From Aggregatilineales bacterium (lineage in GTDB: Bacteria; Chloroflexota; Anaerolineae; Aggregatilineales; Phototrophicaceae), in the NCBI GenBank assembly GCA_030834905.1, contig JAUQWZ010000021.1, positions 248,001 to 312,000 of the forward strand: a DNA stretch of 64,000 bases, written 5' to 3'. The position numbers were made by a program, and so were the translations under genes. Positions within the stretch are counted from its first letter, which is position 1; every line of letters begins with the position of its first letter. A model generated the notes under the pieces. It worked only from the letters and a program-made list of their open reading frames with translations. It had not been told where the DNA came from and did not search any database. Shown here piece by piece: positions 36,055-46,191 of this stretch.

Positions 36055-36642
36055 CTACGTGAACCCTAACCGCTTCAGCATGTCCTGCAAAGTTTCCAGC
36101 GGCAGCCCGACGACGTTGCTGTAGCTGCCGTCGATTCGCGCGACCGGATGAAACCCCGGATGCTGAATGGCGTAGCCGCCCGCTTTGTCGAACGGATCGC
36201 CGGTTGTGATATAGCCCTCGATCTCATCGTCGCTGTAATCGCGCATATGGACGCTGGTGCAGGTGTGTTCGGTGAGTGACGGCTGCGGCTGATAGGCTGG
36301 ACGCAGCAGCGTCAGTCCGGTGCAGACGGTGTGCGGGCGGCTGCGCAGGCGGTAGAGCATCTGGCGGGCTTCGGCGGCGTCGGCGGGCTTGCCGAGCAGT
36401 TCGCCGTCCAGCACGACGATGGTATCGGCTGCCAGAACGGTGAGATCGCTCTCGCCTTCGACTTGTGACAGCGCGGCGGCTGCTTTCTGCTGGCTGAGGC
36501 GGCGCACGTAATCTACCGGCGCTTCGCGGCTGCGCTGCGATTCGTCAATGTCAGTTTTGACGACGGTAAAGGCTATTCCCAGCGACGACAGCAGTTCGCG
36601 CCTGCGCGGCGAGCCGGACGCCAGAATAAAGGTCGGTGGCAT
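36055..36642 (-). CDS. maf: Maf family nucleoside triphosphate pyrophosphatase
   Basis: This 195 aa protein opens with FILASGSPRRRELLSSLGI, the Maf signature that forms the nucleotide pocket. VLAADTIVVLDGELLGKP and a C-terminal GSYSNVVGLPLETL are also present. Maf proteins hydrolyse dTTP/UTP and modified nucleotides and have been linked to septum inhibition. The length is typical. It is upstream of a palindrome and the slyD gene on the same strand. Confidence 0.9.
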   Translation of the reverse strand: MPPTFILASGSPRRRELLSSLGIAFTVVKTDIDESQRSREAPVDYVRRLSQQKAAAALSQVEGESDLTVLAADTIVVLDGELLGKPADAAEARQMLYRLRSRPHTVCTGLTLLRPAYQPQPSLTEHTCTSVHMRDYSDDEIEGYITTGDPFDKAGGYAIQHPGFHPVARIDGSYSNVVGLPLETLQDMLKRLGFT

Positions 36643-36671
36643 GGCGAAACGCTTTCCGTGAAAAATAGCAA

Positions 36672-36695
36672 GAGGCGCAGCACGCTGCGCCCCTA
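36672..36695. repeat. Palindrome, GCGC-core variant
   Basis: GAGGCGCAGC...GCTGCGCCCCTAC lies between slyD and maf. It shares the CCCCTAC end of the dispersed family. Confidence 0.6.
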
Positions 36696-36728
36696 CGGCA
36701 TACGATTGGTTACCGGCTGACGAGGGGA

Positions 36729-37253
36729 TTACTCCTCGTCGAATTCCTCGTCAAAGTCTTCATCTTCGTACATATCGCCGTGAACGTGACCGTGTTCCAG
36801 TTCCTCGTCAGTCGCCAGGCGAATATCTACCACTTCGACATCATAGCTCAGGACTTTGCCAGCCAGCGGCGGGTTGAAGTCCAGTACCACCGTGTTGGGG
36901 GTGATTTCGGCGACGTGCGCCATGTAGGAATAGCCGTCTTCGTCCTCGACCTCGACCACCATGCCAACTTCAAGCTGGTCGGCGTCGGGAATATCGACGC
37001 GATCAAGCTCGTCAATGTTTTCGTCGTCGTAATCGCCATAGGCGTCGTCCGGTTCCAGCGTCACGCTGAAGCTGTCGCCGACCTTCTTGCCGGTGAGGGC
37101 GGTTTCCAGACCGGGCAGAATGTCCTGATTACCGTGGAGATACTCCAGCGGATCGTCAGCTTCGGCGCGGGCGATTTCTTCACCTTCAACGGTCAGTTTG
37201 TAAGCGATGCTGACGACCATTCCATCAGCAATGCGATTGGGTTCCATTTGCAT
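36729..37253 (-). CDS. slyD: FKBP-type peptidyl-prolyl isomerase, SlyD-like
   Basis: This 174 aa protein has the split FKBP fold with an insert-in-flap chaperone domain. The first FKBP part shows DGMVVSIAYKLTVEGEE and LPGLETALTGKKVGDSFSVT. The flap domain follows, then NTVVLDFNPPLAGKVLSYDVEVVDI. It isomerises prolyl bonds and acts as a cytoplasmic folding helper. The tail is acidic (EDEDFDEEFDEE) with only a few histidines (HGHVHGD), rather than the long His/Cys metal-binding tail of E. coli SlyD, so nickel handling is doubtful. Confidence 0.88.
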   Translation of the reverse strand: MQMEPNRIADGMVVSIAYKLTVEGEEIARAEADDPLEYLHGNQDILPGLETALTGKKVGDSFSVTLEPDDAYGDYDDENIDELDRVDIPDADQLEVGMVVEVEDEDGYSYMAHVAEITPNTVVLDFNPPLAGKVLSYDVEVVDIRLATDEELEHGHVHGDMYEDEDFDEEFDEE

Positions 37254-37344
37254 GGGGGCAATCCTTTCAAGGGGAATTAAGACCCCATGGAAACGGGGTC
37301 GAGATGGCAGTTATTTTAGTTGACCATAACGGTAATTGGAATAG

Positions 37345-38052
37345 CTAGCTTGACAGCCTCTGGAGCGTTAGAACGATGTTTGGCGGCAGTCTGTATTTCG
37401 CCAGCGGATTCAGCCAGATGAGCCGTTCGCCCGTTTGCCAGACCACGATGCCGCTTAAGTGGCGATACTGCCTGAGGAAATCAGCGGCGCTGTCAAACCC
37501 GCGCGCGCCGAAGAAGGCTTCGTCCTTGCCCTCTGCCAGCCGCCGAAGCGTCGTGAGGGTGTCTTTCAGATCGGCTTCCTGAACCGGAGACTCGGCATAT
37601 ATCCAAAGCAGATTCACCATGCCGGGGCGCATCTGCCCGATCTTGTCGCAGATGATAGCGATCAGCTTGCTGGCGCGCGGGTTGGCGCCGCTGCCGTCTG
37701 CCTCGCTCTCGCGCATTCGCCGGACTTCGACGTTGAAAGGCGTATGGGTTTTGAAGGTGACGGTGAAATCGGGTCCGCGCTGTTTGGACGACGTATACCG
37801 TTCGTATTCGAGGGCGAACTGCGGTTCGCGCAGCAGCAGCGCGGCAGTTTCAAGCTCGCAGCGCAGGTCTTTCAGGCTGCCCTTGTCGCGCGCCAATCTG
37901 TACTTGCGCCTGATCTTATCGCGGTAGGTTTCAGCGAATGCCCGCAAGCGGCGCGAGTCGCGCAGCCAGCCCGCCAAATCCCCCGCCAGCGGGCTGCTTT
38001 TCCCCTGCGCGAAAATGTAAACAAGAAGTTCATCGATCCGTGAGCTGCTCAT
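37345..38052 (-). CDS. Unknown protein with possible PD-(D/E)xK nuclease fold
   Basis: This 235 aa protein is not one I recognise. Residues ~63-115 show CELETAALLLREP, then RGPDFTVTF and FNVEVRRMRES. The order of a helix glutamate, P-D-F strand and E-x-R strand is that of PD-(D/E)xK nucleases, with arginine in place of lysine. Before it is a very basic helical segment (ETYRDKIRRKYRLARDKG). Residues near the end (IVVWQTGERLIWLNPLAKY) form a beta hairpin. It stands alone, so there is no operon context. A catalytically altered or non-nuclease member is possible. Confidence 0.55.
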   Translation of the reverse strand: MSSSRIDELLVYIFAQGKSSPLAGDLAGWLRDSRRLRAFAETYRDKIRRKYRLARDKGSLKDLRCELETAALLLREPQFALEYERYTSSKQRGPDFTVTFKTHTPFNVEVRRMRESEADGSGANPRASKLIAIICDKIGQMRPGMVNLLWIYAESPVQEADLKDTLTTLRRLAEGKDEAFFGARGFDSAADFLRQYRHLSGIVVWQTGERLIWLNPLAKYRLPPNIVLTLQRLSS

Positions 38053-38106
38053 CCATCGATGTTAGCAGATTGGCGCGATAGGATCACGAGAATCACGCCA
38101 TTTCTT

Positions 38107-38175
38107 GTAGGGACACGACATCGTCGTGTCCGCAGCCGCCCGCGCAAAACGGACACGACATTGTCGTGTCCCTAC
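38107..38175. repeat. Two ACACGAC-core palindromes, 19 bases apart
   Basis: GTAGGGACACGAC/GTCGTGTCC (38107-38131) and GGACACGAC/GTCGTGTCCCTAC (38151-38175) face each other, so the outer ends GTAGGG and CCCTAC bound the pair. The second overlaps the stop region of the anti-sigma-like gene. Confidence 0.8.
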
Positions 38176-39353
38176 GGCACGACGAACGCAAAGCGCCAGC
38201 TTCCGGCGATGCGCTGCTGGTCGCTGCCGCCGCCGCTGCCAAAGCCGACCAGCTCGGTGATTTCAAGCTGCCATGCACCGGTGTAGTCGTACATGGCGGC
38301 GAAGTAGGTGTAATCGCCGCACGTCAGATCGCCGTCTGTGAATGGCTGCCCACCGCCCCCACCGCCCGGCACTGCGCCCGCATCAGTCGTCAGCCACGGG
38401 ATCGCCGTCCACTGCCACGCCGCGTCGGGCGATGCGAAGCAGATGCGAACGCGCGTCTGCGAGGGTGCGACGTTGACTTCGGTCAGGTGAATAGTGATGT
38501 CCTGATCGACTGCTGTAACCGGCGTATCGAACACGCGCCGTTCGTTTACGAGGTCAATGCTGAAGTCGAAGGTGAACAATCCGTCCGGTCCTTCCTTCGC
38601 TTCCTGGAAGAGTCTTTCAAGCGGCACCTGCGTGCGCTGCTGCCACGTAATTCCATAGGGATGCACTTCAAGCCGCAGATCGAGCGATTGTCTCCCGCCA
38701 AAATCGATACTGCTCAAATCATAGGTATCGATATTAAGACTGCGGTCGAAAGTGACGATTGTATCTGTCACGCCCCAACCGACTGGTTCGCCATTCTGAT
38801 CAACAGCGATACCTCTCCCCTGGTAGGAGGGGATCTCCGTTCCACTGTTTCGCAGACTGAGCCGGTAGACATCACTTTCCAGGTTCGAGTATTGAACGCC
38901 CCGAATTCCATCGATCACGTAGGCAAGCGTCAAACGGTTGCCGTCGGCGTATGCCCATTCCAGCGTCACGGTATAGCCGTCTATCGTCTGGCTGATGCCG
39001 ATTTCGTGACCAAGCCCCTGCTCAAGGATCGCCTTCAGCCCGGCGTCATAGTTGAGGTACTGCTGTAAGAAAGCGCTCATAGCGATGATCGCGCCGACAC
39101 CCACTGTGAGGATGGCGACCAGCACCGCCGCCGCCCGTGTCGAGAGCCTGCCATACCTGCACGGCTGGAATGCCGTCAGAACCTGTTTGCCGCGCCCACG
39201 CTGCGCGTACTCGTCCCGCAGCCGCCCTGCCAGTTTTTCCTCAAAGCCCGCGCGCGGCTGTGGCGCGGACTGTGAAAGCGCCGCTTCAAACTGTGCCAAC
39301 GACTGCATTTCCTGCTCCGTTTCGGTCCCGGTATCATGGATGTCATGATTCAT
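38172..39353 (-). CDS. DUF4179-like transmembrane protein, likely anti-sigma factor
   Basis: This 393 aa protein has a ~70-residue cytoplasmic N-terminus, one transmembrane helix (AAVLVAILTVGVGAIIAMSA) and a large outer part. The part beginning ILEQGLGHEIGISQTIDGYT matches the DUF4179 domain of sigma-factor-linked sensors. ATG 39353 overlaps the end of the ECF sigma gene by 11 bases, as in sigma/anti-sigma pairs, so the inferred role is to hold the sigma factor until an envelope signal arrives. No zinc HxxxCxxC motif is visible in the N-terminus, so the binding mode would be atypical. The last bases overlap a palindrome. Confidence 0.7.
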   Translation of the reverse strand: MNHDIHDTGTETEQEMQSLAQFEAALSQSAPQPRAGFEEKLAGRLRDEYAQRGRGKQVLTAFQPCRYGRLSTRAAAVLVAILTVGVGAIIAMSAFLQQYLNYDAGLKAILEQGLGHEIGISQTIDGYTVTLEWAYADGNRLTLAYVIDGIRGVQYSNLESDVYRLSLRNSGTEIPSYQGRGIAVDQNGEPVGWGVTDTIVTFDRSLNIDTYDLSSIDFGGRQSLDLRLEVHPYGITWQQRTQVPLERLFQEAKEGPDGLFTFDFSIDLVNERRVFDTPVTAVDQDITIHLTEVNVAPSQTRVRICFASPDAAWQWTAIPWLTTDAGAVPGGGGGGQPFTDGDLTCGDYTYFAAMYDYTGAWQLEITELVGFGSGGGSDQQRIAGSWRFAFVVP

Positions 39354-39939
39354 CTTCCACCGCCTTTGTCTCACGCTGAGACTCAACATACTTCGCCTGC
39401 AATTCACTCAGGGCGCGGCTGATATACGCGGCGACGGACTTTTCGCCGATGCCGAGCACCGCCGCGATTTCGTGGTTGCGCAAGCCGCCGTAATAGCGCA
39501 GGGTGATCACTTCGCGCTGGCGTTCCGGCAGGGCGATCACCAGCCGGTAGAGGCTATCCGCATCTTCGCTTGCGATGAGGGTTTGGTCGGGCTGCGCATC
39601 GGCAGCTATCAGCCGTTCGGTTGTCTCTAGAGGCACGAGGCTTTCCGCGCGCCCGTTGCGCCGGTAATAATCGGTAACGGCGTGGCGGGCGATGGCAAAC
39701 AGCCAGGCGGCAAAACTGGCGGTCTGCTGATTCCGCAGGTGATCCAGATTCCTGATAACGCGCAGAAAAATGTCGGCTGTTACGTCTTCGGCGTCGTGCG
39801 GGCTGCCGATGCGCGACGCCACATAGCCGTAGACACGGCAAAAGTAGAGGCTGTAGAGCGTTTCAAAGGCGTTAGCATCATGCGGCGCGCGCTGCACAAG
39901 CTGGCGTTCGCGGTCGGCGTCGGTGTCTGTGGTCATCAT
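39343..39939 (-). CDS. ECF-type RNA polymerase sigma factor
   Basis: This 198 aa protein has region 2 (DAEDVTADIFLRVIRNL with FAAWLFAIARHAVTDYYRR) for -10 recognition, then a linker. Region 4 follows with LPERQREVITLRYYGGLRNH and EIAAVLGIGEKSVAAYISRA for -35 contact. GAGGAGTC precedes the ATG. Its stop overlaps the start of a DUF4179-like membrane protein that probably controls it. The regulon cannot be predicted. Confidence 0.88.
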   Translation of the reverse strand: MMTTDTDADRERQLVQRAPHDANAFETLYSLYFCRVYGYVASRIGSPHDAEDVTADIFLRVIRNLDHLRNQQTASFAAWLFAIARHAVTDYYRRNGRAESLVPLETTERLIAADAQPDQTLIASEDADSLYRLVIALPERQREVITLRYYGGLRNHEIAAVLGIGEKSVAAYISRALSELQAKYVESQRETKAVEDES

Positions 39940-40011
39940 GACTCCTCTCTACATCTATTAAAGACGCAGAAAGGAGCCAAATACTGCGCGGTTCTGTCAA
40001 ACGTGGCGCAG

Positions 40012-42279
40012 CTATTCCTTCAAAATGACGAGATTGGCGAAACTGGCAGCCAGCAGCTTGCGCCCGGTGGTGTCGAATTCCACGCTCACTTCTTCGTCGT
40101 CTCCGACCTGGCGGCTGTCCTTAACCGTTCCGTCGCCGAATTTGGAGTGATGAACGCGCATCCCTGGCTTGTACTTGAGCGTGGGCAGGCTGTTGAAGGG
40201 GATGATCTTGCTGCGGAACTCGCCGCCGCTGCGCCCGCCGCGCTGGGCGAATGGATTTTCAGCGCGTGGTGCCCGATCATACGACGGCGTATATTCCCAG
40301 GTGGTCGCCTTCTGGTAGCCCGCGCGGTCGCGCAAGCCTTTCATTTGGGTGGAGATGCCTTCGGTCAGTTCGGATGGAATGTCGGTCAGGAAGCGCGACG
40401 GAATCCCCGGAACGCTGGTGCCGTAAAGCGTCCGGCGGAAGGTATACGTCAGGTACAGTTCATCCTTCGCCCGTGTCAGCCCGACGTAGAGCAGGCGGCG
40501 TTCTTCCGCCATCGCGTCCGGCTCGGTGAGCGAGCGCGAATGGGGTAATAAGCCGTCTTCCAAGCCGGTGATGAACACAACCGGATATTCCAGCCCTTTG
40601 GCGGCGTGCAGCGTCAGCAGGGTGACGGCGTCCGCTTCCATATCGACGGTGTCGATATCCGATGCCAGCGACACATCGGCGAGAAAGTCCTGAAGCGAGA
40701 GGTCTTTTTTGCTTTCGATCAAGCCGCGAAGCTCTTTGATGTTGTCCATGCGATCCGTCATTTGTTCCGGCGTATCGCTGATCTCATTCAGATAGAGCAT
40801 GTAGGCGGTGCGCGCCACGATCTCGTCAAAGACCACGACCAGATCGCCGCCGCTCGCCAGCTCGCGCAGGTCACCGATCATGCGGGCGAATTCGACCAGG
40901 CTTTTTGCCGCCCGACCGGTGACCGGGACCGCTTCGCCCGCCGCGACGGCGTCCAGCGCCTGAGCGTAGTTCAGCCCGCGCTGTGCCGCCCACCCGACAA
41001 ATGACTCGACCGACTTTTGCCCGATGCCGCGACCGGGGGTGTTGATGACGCGCAGCAGGCTCACTTCGTCGTTGGGAAAGCTGATCACCCGCAGATAAGC
41101 GAGCAGATCGCGGATTTCACGCCGCTTGTAGAAGCCAACGCCGCCGACCAGCTTATAGGGGATGCCCGCCGCCACGCAGGTATCTTCCAGCGCGCGCGAC
41201 TGGGCATTGGTGCGGTACATGATGGCGAAATCGCCGTAGTGATACCGGCGCAGCTTGTGGTACTGCTGGATGCGCTTGACGATGAACTCGCCTTCATCCA
41301 TCTCGCTGTACGCTTCATGAATGGTGATCAGCGGTCCGCCTTCGCGATCGGTGAACAGCGCTTTCGGCGTGCGGTGGCTGTTCTTGTCGATGATGGCGCG
41401 CGCCGCGTCCAGCACCACCTGGGTCGAGCGATAGTTCTGCTCCAGCAGGATGACGCGGGCGGTCGGGTAATCGCGGCGGAACTGCATGACGTTGCGGTAA
41501 TCGGCGCCGCGAAAAGCGTAGATACCCTGATCTTCGTCGCCGACGACGAAGACGTTATCCTGCGGTTTGCCGAGGATTTGCACCAGCTCATACTGCGCCT
41601 GATTGGTGTCCTGAAACTCGTCCACCAGAATGTACTCGTAGCGCATCTGGTACTTCTGGCGCACCGCTTCGTTGTCGCGCAGCAGATAGACCGTCTGCAC
41701 CAGCAGGTCGTCAAAATCCATGGCGTTGTTGTTTTCGAGCTTGCGCTGGTACAGCGGATAGGCGCGGCGCACGATCTCGCCAAAGTAATCGACACTCTGG
41801 TATTCATGCGGCTGGATGAGTTCGTTTTTCGCCGCCGAAACCGCGCCCAGCACCCGCCCCGGATTGAACTTCTTGGAATCGATGTTGAGGTCAGCCAGCA
41901 CCGATTTCATCACCGAAAGCTGGTCGTCGGTATCGTAGATGGCGTAATCGCTGCCGTAGGGAAGCGTGCCCGCGCCCGCCTCGATGCGCAGCAGCCGCGC
42001 GCAGATTGAGTGGAACGTGCCGATCTGCAAGCCGTCCAGCCGCCCGCCGAGCAGCGTTTCGACGCGCGCCCGCATTTCGGCAGCCGCCTTGTTGGTAAAA
42101 GTCACCGAGACGATGTGGTTCGGATAGACGCCGCCCTCGCGGATCAGATAGGCGATACGATGGGTGAGGACGCGCGTTTTGCCGCTGCCGGGTCCCGCCA
42201 GCACCAGCACAGGACCTTCAACCGCCGCTACCGCTTCACGCTGCTGCGGGTTCAGAACATCTAACAAATCCGACGCCAT
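40012..42279 (-). CDS. pcrA: ATP-dependent DNA helicase PcrA/UvrD
   Basis: This is a 755 aa superfamily 1A helicase. Q-motif and Walker A are LNPQQREAV and LAGPGSGKTRVLTHRIAYL. Motif Ia is FTNKAAAEMRARV, Walker B is VDEFQDTNQAQYE, motif III is GDEDQGIYAFRGAD, motif IV is LEQNYRST, and motif V/VI are LLTLHAAKGLEYPVVF and EERRLLYVGLTRAKDELYL. The C-terminal Tudor-like part is VHHSKFGDGTV. It unwinds DNA 3' to 5' in repair and replication restart. The length is normal for the family. Confidence 0.95.
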   Translation of the reverse strand: MASDLLDVLNPQQREAVAAVEGPVLVLAGPGSGKTRVLTHRIAYLIREGGVYPNHIVSVTFTNKAAAEMRARVETLLGGRLDGLQIGTFHSICARLLRIEAGAGTLPYGSDYAIYDTDDQLSVMKSVLADLNIDSKKFNPGRVLGAVSAAKNELIQPHEYQSVDYFGEIVRRAYPLYQRKLENNNAMDFDDLLVQTVYLLRDNEAVRQKYQMRYEYILVDEFQDTNQAQYELVQILGKPQDNVFVVGDEDQGIYAFRGADYRNVMQFRRDYPTARVILLEQNYRSTQVVLDAARAIIDKNSHRTPKALFTDREGGPLITIHEAYSEMDEGEFIVKRIQQYHKLRRYHYGDFAIMYRTNAQSRALEDTCVAAGIPYKLVGGVGFYKRREIRDLLAYLRVISFPNDEVSLLRVINTPGRGIGQKSVESFVGWAAQRGLNYAQALDAVAAGEAVPVTGRAAKSLVEFARMIGDLRELASGGDLVVVFDEIVARTAYMLYLNEISDTPEQMTDRMDNIKELRGLIESKKDLSLQDFLADVSLASDIDTVDMEADAVTLLTLHAAKGLEYPVVFITGLEDGLLPHSRSLTEPDAMAEERRLLYVGLTRAKDELYLTYTFRRTLYGTSVPGIPSRFLTDIPSELTEGISTQMKGLRDRAGYQKATTWEYTPSYDRAPRAENPFAQRGGRSGGEFRSKIIPFNSLPTLKYKPGMRVHHSKFGDGTVKDSRQVGDDEEVSVEFDTTGRKLLAASFANLVILKE

Positions 42280-42445
42280 CTTGCTCTCCGCTGGTTTTGC
42301 ATCATCGTAATACTGGATATTCTAACAGATGTTCGGTACTCCGAGGGCTGTGGGGGCTATGTTATACTACTGGCAGCATAGGTTCGAGGGATAAAACGAT
42401 GGCGGTTGTGAACGCGGTGCAAGCAATGCTCAACCGTGAGGCGTG

Positions 42446-44289
<1,844 letters not shown>

Positions 44290-44316
44290 GCGGCAACGCT
44301 GGCTGCGAAGCGAGGA

Positions 44317-44348
44317 CGGGACACCACACTGTGGTGTCCCGTTTTTTT
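44317..44348 (+). terminator. Intrinsic terminator built from a dispersed-type palindrome
   Basis: CGGGACACCACA and TGTGGTGTCCCG are perfect arms, followed by TTTTTTT. The GGGACAC...GTGTCCC form is that of the ACACGAC palindromes, so a repeat copy seems to serve as terminator. Confidence 0.85.
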
Positions 44349-44368
44349 CTGCCGATATGATATCATCA

Positions 44369-44474
44369 TGTCCCTGCCACACCACAAAGCGGACACGTAC
44401 ATTCTTCGAATGTTTGTATCGTGTCCCTACAACACCACAAAGCGGACACGACGGTGTCGTGTCCCTACAACACC
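44369..44474. repeat. Cluster of direct repeats and ACACG palindromes
   Basis: A unit starting GTCCCT, then CACCACAAAGCGGACACG, occurs at 44369-44397 and 44423-44450, with a partial third at 44461. Between them lie two palindromes, one imperfect (44390-44430) and one perfect (GGACACGACGGTGTCGTGTC, 44443-44462, then CCTAC). The array ends ~95 bases before the MscS gene. Confidence 0.75.
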
Positions 44475-44570
44475 CCCCACAGCGCATCGCGCGCGCCATT
44501 TTGAAGTTGTGTCACCCCTTGTCTTATGGCACACTGAAGCAGCGTTTGCCGTAACCTTGGGATTGCCTCG

Positions 44571-45710
44571 ATGCTGATCAACTTCGATGAACTCAATAGA
44601 GACCTGGCACCTGTGCTGCTTATCGTCCTGGCAGTGATTTTCATCTGGCTGACGCGCCGGCTGCTGCTTATGCTGCTGGGTCGCCCGCTGTCAAGGCTGC
44701 TGGAGCGCACTGGACGCACAGACGTGGATGCGATCATCAGAAAGACCGTGGTTCCGCCGGTGCGAATACTGCTGATCGCGTTGAGCATCTATCTTGCATC
44801 GCGGCTGCTCATGCTCGATATGGCGGCAAACGAGTTTGTAAATCAGCTTACGCAGATGCTGGTGATCATCGCCATTACCATGATCATCTACCGCCTGGTG
44901 TCGCTGGTTTTCCTCACGCGGGGGCGCTTGTATTCGATTACCGGCATAGTCGTCGAGGACGCGCTGCTGCCGTTTGTGCGCACCAGCCTGCGGATCGTCA
45001 TCATCGCCTTGGCGACGATTCTCGTTTTGCGGACATGGGGGTTCGACGTCAGTGGCTTGATCGCCGGTCTGGGGATTGGTGGTCTGGCGATTTCGCTGGC
45101 GGCACAGGATACGCTGTCGAATCTGTTTGGCTTTACGGCAATCGTGGGTGATCGCCCGTTTGTGGTGGGTGAGTTCATCAAGACCAAGGATCTCGAAGGG
45201 ACGATTGAGAAGGTGGGCTTGCGCTCAACCCGCGTGCGCCAGCATGATCAGGCGGTGGTGACCATTCCCAACAGCGTCCTGGCAGCGTCGGCTATTCTGA
45301 ACTGGTCACGGCTGCAAAAGCGGCAGATCAACCTGACGCTTGGCATCACCTATGGCGCTACCGCGGGCGAGCTTGAGCAGCTACTTCAGCGCCTGCGCGA
45401 TCAGCTTGCCAGCCGCGAGGCAGTCGATTCGGCGTCGGTTGTTGTCAATCTGGTGAATTTCGGTGAACGGTCACTGGAAATTCTGGTGCGCTGTTACGTG
45501 AACATCGCAGATTGGGGACAGTTTACGCAGGAGAAGGAATATATCTTCCTCGATATCATGTCAGCAGTCGAGGCGTTGGGCTTGCAGGTTGCTGTCCCCA
45601 GTCGGACGGTCTATATTGAGAATCTCCAGGATCTTCTAGCCGGACAGCCGATTGCGACTGGCTTCGCGCCTGTTCGGCACCAACAGGAAGGCGATGCTGA
45701 TGACGAATAA
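44571..45710 (+). CDS. MscS-family mechanosensitive channel
   Basis: This 379 aa protein has about five transmembrane segments. The pore-lining helix and beta domain hinge read GLGIGGLAISLAAQDTLSNL, then FVVGEFIKTKDLEGTIEKVG, VVTIPNSVLAASAILNWSR and a C-terminal alpha/beta domain. MscS channels open on membrane tension and release osmolytes. The last 11 bases overlap the start of a SixA-like gene. Confidence 0.88.
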   Translation: MLINFDELNRDLAPVLLIVLAVIFIWLTRRLLLMLLGRPLSRLLERTGRTDVDAIIRKTVVPPVRILLIALSIYLASRLLMLDMAANEFVNQLTQMLVIIAITMIIYRLVSLVFLTRGRLYSITGIVVEDALLPFVRTSLRIVIIALATILVLRTWGFDVSGLIAGLGIGGLAISLAAQDTLSNLFGFTAIVGDRPFVVGEFIKTKDLEGTIEKVGLRSTRVRQHDQAVVTIPNSVLAASAILNWSRLQKRQINLTLGITYGATAGELEQLLQRLRDQLASREAVDSASVVVNLVNFGERSLEILVRCYVNIADWGQFTQEKEYIFLDIMSAVEALGLQVAVPSRTVYIENLQDLLAGQPIATGFAPVRHQQEGDADDE

Positions 45711-46191
45711 CGACACCATGCGGCTGTACTTTTTTCGCCACGCCGAAGCTGAACCCGGCAGTGACAGCGTACCCGATGATGCGCGGCGGCTGACGAAACG
45801 CGGCGCTGAACGCACGCGGCGCGCGGGGCGGGTTCTGGCAGGGCTGGGAATTAAGCCGGCGCGGTTGTTCAGCAGCCCGCTGGCGCGCGCGCGCCAGACC
45901 GCCGATATTCTGGGACAGGCGCTGAACACGCCGGTACAGGTGCGCCCCGAAGTGGGACCCGGCTTCAACGCGCAGGCGGTAGATGCGCTGGCGCGCGATC
46001 TCGGGGCGGGGGCGGAAGTCATTTTTGTTGGGCATGAGCCGGATTTCAGCGCGACGGTTTCGGCGCTGATCGGCGGCGGCTGGATCGCGATGAAAAAGGG
46101 CGGCATGGCGCGGGTCGATGTCGAACTATCCCAACCGCTGCGGGGAACGCTGGTCTGGCTGATCGCGCCCAGGCTGTTCAATGCCGACTGA
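45700..46191 (+). CDS. SixA-type histidine phosphatase
   Basis: This ~163 aa protein starts MTNNDTMRLYFFRHAEAEPG with the RHAE phosphohistidine loop. FSSPLARARQTADILG and VIFVGHEPDFSATVSALI (second histidine) complete the active site. SixA removes phosphate from histidine phosphotransfer proteins. ATG 45700 follows AGGAAGG at a good distance; 45694 and 45718 are alternatives. It overlaps the MscS gene upstream and a kinase-like gene downstream by 11 bases each. Confidence 0.82.
   Translation: MTNNDTMRLYFFRHAEAEPGSDSVPDDARRLTKRGAERTRRAGRVLAGLGIKPARLFSSPLARARQTADILGQALNTPVQVRPEVGPGFNAQAVDALARDLGAGAEVIFVGHEPDFSATVSALIGGGWIAMKKGGMARVDVELSQPLRGTLVWLIAPRLFNAD

Noticed and set aside
37619..38043. 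Plus-strand frames opposite the nuclease-like gene
   Set aside because: Antisense of a gene with better codon use and clear secondary-structure patterns.
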